From the NCBI GenBank assembly GCA_037783415.1, contig JAZGTN010000087.1, positions 2,232,001 through 2,296,000 on the forward strand: a DNA stretch of 64,000 bases, read 5' to 3'. This DNA comes from Leptasterias polaris. Its lineage: Eukaryota; Echinodermata; Asteroidea; Forcipulatida; Asteriidae. The notes below the pieces were generated by a model that saw only the letters and a program-made list of their open reading frames with translations, did no database searches and was not told the origin of the DNA. Positions 61,525-64,000 of this stretch are shown piece by piece. Positions within the stretch are counted from its first letter, which is position 1. Every line of letters starts with the position of its first letter. The position numbers and the translations under genes were made by a program.

Positions 61525-62405
61525 AGGCCCTGTCACACCTTGACCTTTTAGCCAGCAAATGACGACGTATCAAAATGTCCCTAAAATGCCGGCATACGCT
61601 GAACTATCGATGTTTTTTCCAATTTCTTAGGGCATATATATATAGCGTATTCATAACGAGTTGGACGTATACATAACGTAATAGTAACTTATATAGAACG
61701 TTTCAATAACTTATAGATAACTTAAATACCAACGAATGCTTAGCGTGTTGCCAGCGTTCGCAACTTATGCCCAACGATACTCTAACTTATGCATAGCGCG
61801 CGGCAGCGTATCGCTGACAATCACGTGTCGTAGAAAAAGGCTGCCGCTCAACGATTCAAATCATAATTGCACTAGACATCGCAGTATCCTCCTGCGAACC
61901 CCCTTTTTATTTACCAATTCCCCTAAACGCTGCAAATACTCCATTATACGGTAGCTGTAAGTTAGAAACACGTTCAGTAAGTTCTGTGGTCGTCCGGAAC
62001 ACGTCAAAACGTCTATATCCATACGTCAAGATTCGTTGGAGATAAGTTCGACATAGGTTCAAATCACGTTACTCATAGGTTAGAAATAAGTTTTTATTAT
62101 CTCGACGTATGTCGACTTATGAGTAACTTACAAGTAACGTGTATGAACGTGTGTCAACGATTGCATAACTTACCTAAACTTATGGCCCGCGTATGCGGGA
62201 CGTATGAGCCATACGCTGGCATAAGTCGAAAAATGTTGTGCATGCACAACAATTTTCGACGACCTCGCCGTACTACGACGTATACCAGAGTGCTTCAGCA
62301 TTCTCTTAACTTATACAAAACTTATCCCTAACTTATTTGACGTATTCGCCAAGTTTTTCATACGTCGGCATACACTGGCTAAAACGTCAAGGTGTGACAG
62401 GGCCT
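61525..62405. mobile_element. 881-bp PIF/Harbinger-like MITE
   Basis: TIRs AGGCCCTGTCACACCTTGAC against AGGCCCTGTCACACCTTGAC with the following base pairs also similar. TAA is duplicated at 61522-61524 and 62406-62408, a TWA site typical of PIF/Harbinger. The interior is unusually full of CGTAT/ATACG and ACTTAT/ATAAGT words. No transposase frame. Confidence 0.82.
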
Positions 62406-62439
62406 TAAATGAATAATGAAAATTCAACAAGAAAACACT

Positions 62440-62611
62440 TGCAGGATGAATTTGAAATGTCCTGAAAAATGGCTTGCAGGTCTGGGTGCCGCTTATTCCA
62501 GACCTGGAATCTTTCAGATGTTACAACTCAGGATATTTAAAAAACTGTGAAAGTCTTAAGAAGGTTTTGAGAAAATCCTGAAACCAGGAAAACTCCGGAG
62601 CAATCATCTTC
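62440..62611 (-). CDS. Possible exon(s), unidentified minus-strand gene
   Basis: After the good acceptor ACACCTGCAG (62612-62617 on the plus strand) the minus strand begins GAAGATG with two usable frames. Further on, ERFQVWNKRHPDLQAIFQDI appears in an open frame near 62450-62540. The frame linking them and the donor are unclear. Low confidence. Confidence 0.2.
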
Positions 62612-62864
62612 CTGCAGGTGTTTAGCCTAACTTTAGTGAATGTTTATTTCTAAAAACTTCACAAGGATTATTCAATGTCTAAAAGAATATGTTTGCATGT
62701 TTGATAATTACGTACAGTCTTAATTTCCTATGCACCTGTGTAAATGGTTACCTCCAAGTTGCGTGTAAAAATGGCAAATTTTTTGCCCAAGCCTATCTAA
62801 GCCTCAATTGACAGTTAACTGAGGAATGTTCTGAAGAATATTGTATACATGTATGCTGACTCAC

Positions 62865-62928
62865 CTGAGGAACTTGAGGTTGTAGCTGTGACATGCTGTT
62901 CCTTGTCTGTGCTTGCATGCTTCACACT
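62865..62928 (-). CDS. Splice-bounded exon of an unidentified minus-strand gene
   Basis: Consensus-grade signals: acceptor TTTCCCCTGCAG and donor CAG|GTGAGT bound 64 bp. One frame reads CEACKHRQGTACHSYNLKFL and the other SVKHASTDKEQHVTATTSSS; neither has a stop. The cysteine pattern of the first is suggestive but too short to assign. Confidence 0.4.
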
Positions 62929-63595
62929 CTGCAGGGGAAACACATGCATAGTAACTGCATATAACTGTCACTGGATTCAAATTGCACACATTAGAGGTCT
63001 GTTGAAAGTTGCAAATAAGGCTTTTATTGTGCGAAGAATAAGGTTACAAAACTGCTTGTTTTTCTGCCCCCACACACCAATAAGGTTAAAGGTTTTGGGG
63101 CAAACTAGTTTGTTTGGAAATCTGATCTAAAAACACAAGTAAAGGCACAGCAAAGGGGGGGGGGGGGCACTAGAGGCAGACCCAAGGGAGGCATAGAGGC
63201 ATTAGCAAATATCATAGATGTCGGGCAGTCAAATCGTGTCTGTAACGCCTCAGATTTTCTCCATAAATTACACCAAAACGAGCGCGCTCTTTTTTGTTTT
63301 AATGTGCTGTCCACAAATTAGCCCCACTTCTGTGGCCAAGGCTAGCTGAATCCTTGGCCACACGTCCCGACCATTTCTTTTTAAGCTAAGAAACAGCCAT
63401 TTATAAACAATTATAGCGCATTCCCTACGGGCCAGTCGGCAGTTTAAACCAGCTAAAAGTGTTCATTTAGCTCTTAGCTTGCCTTGTGTGTTTTGGATGT
63501 TCAAACAAATAACTTTTAAAAAAGACATTTAAACGATAATTGAGCGACTTCCTCCGAATTAATTTCCGCAATGTGTACAAGGAGCCGCCATTTTG

Positions 63596-63759
63596 GAATG
63601 ACCCCAATCGTGTAAATCGAATACGACGTCATCGGCCGGCTGGGCTGTGGGCGGAGCAGACACAAACCAACCAATGAACTGTTCGCACCTTTACCTCGCT
63701 CCGCCCACAGCCCAGCCGGCCGATGACGTCGTATTCGATTTGCATGATTGGGGTCATTC
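63596..63759. promoter_or_regulatory. GC-rich 62-bp-arm hairpin with CRE and GC-box motifs
   Basis: Arms 63596-63657 and 63698-63759 pair with about two mismatches around a 40-nt loop. Each arm contains TGACGTC (cAMP-response-type), GGCCGGCTGGGC and GGGCGG (GC box). GCCGCCATTTTGG, a YY1-like site, lies just outside at 63585-63597. It may be a promoter of the minus-strand exons to the left, or a hairpin element. Confidence 0.6.
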
Positions 63760-64000
63760 TTGACGGATTTTTAGTGACGTTCGAGAACAAATGACGGAAT
63801 TTGCATGACGTTCGAGAAAATTGACGGAGTTTATTGCAAATGACTTTCGGTACTTTATTACCTTCGCGCAATCCACATCAAGCGTACTTGAACATAAGTT
63901 GATTTAGTTTCCAAAAACTAGCGTTCGGAAGGAAGTATTTCCGTTGTTAATCATCTCAGATACGTTTTGGTTTTTCATCTGGAGCTGTCCGATGGATTCT

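Overview
This is a TE-dense eukaryotic nuclear window of about 64 kb. Evidence for this is intron-split genes with GT-AG borders, a 5'-truncated LINE, a BEL/Pao LTR retrotransposon, tRNA-derived SINEs, many terminal-inverted-repeat (TIR) elements and very long minisatellites. The coded eIF5B protein is strongly animal-like. The mix of SINEs, CR1/L2-type LINE and Harbinger-, hAT- and TTAA-type MITEs suggests an invertebrate deuterostome, perhaps an echinoderm. The taxon is inference, not proven.

Layout. (1) 1-22.0 kb, plus strand: the 3' part of the translation initiation factor eIF5B. There are 13 exons from the acidic N-terminal region (522-760) to the stop codon at 21841-21843, with a polyA signal at 21996. 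All introns have GT-AG borders and all junctions keep frame. The introns hold a LINE nested in a SINE, several SINE families, a TTAA-flanked MITE (10880-11702), a TWA-flanked MITE (13923-14217), a MITE ending 12 bp before an exon (14895-15116), a 1.07-kb TIR element (17474-18544) and a 1.2-kb foldback element (about 20.05-21.24 kb). (2) 22-28.1 kb: non-coding sequence with SINEs and a cluster of hairpin elements. (3) 28.11-36.90 kb: a giant inverted repeat with arms of 4.1 and 3.8 kb around an 0.85-kb spacer. The arms carry about 14-16 tRNA-like units each, part of them in a 143-bp tandem array. (4) 36.9-41.5 kb: non-coding, with tRNA-like fragments and MITEs. (5) 41.58-49.94 kb: short repeats and a 25-bp minisatellite split by a young BEL/Pao element (41915-49062, coding on the minus strand; two 603-bp LTRs differing at two sites; 5-bp target duplication). 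(6) 50.34-54.44 kb: a 4.1-kb minisatellite of about 48-bp units with a 920-bp higher-order repeat. (7) 54.4-64 kb: no confident gene. On the minus strand are scattered exon-like and decayed coding-like pieces, including three tandemly duplicated exon-like units. There is also a hAT-like element, a PIF/Harbinger-like MITE and a GC-rich hairpin with promoter-type motifs near the right edge.

The only cellular gene that can be named is EIF5B. The rest is mobile or repetitive DNA plus one unidentified, possibly partly decayed minus-strand locus. The most unusual structure is the giant palindrome filled with tRNA-like cassettes. Their D, T and acceptor arms, Pol III boxes and T-run terminators are kept in the best copies, while the anticodon stem is consistently broken.
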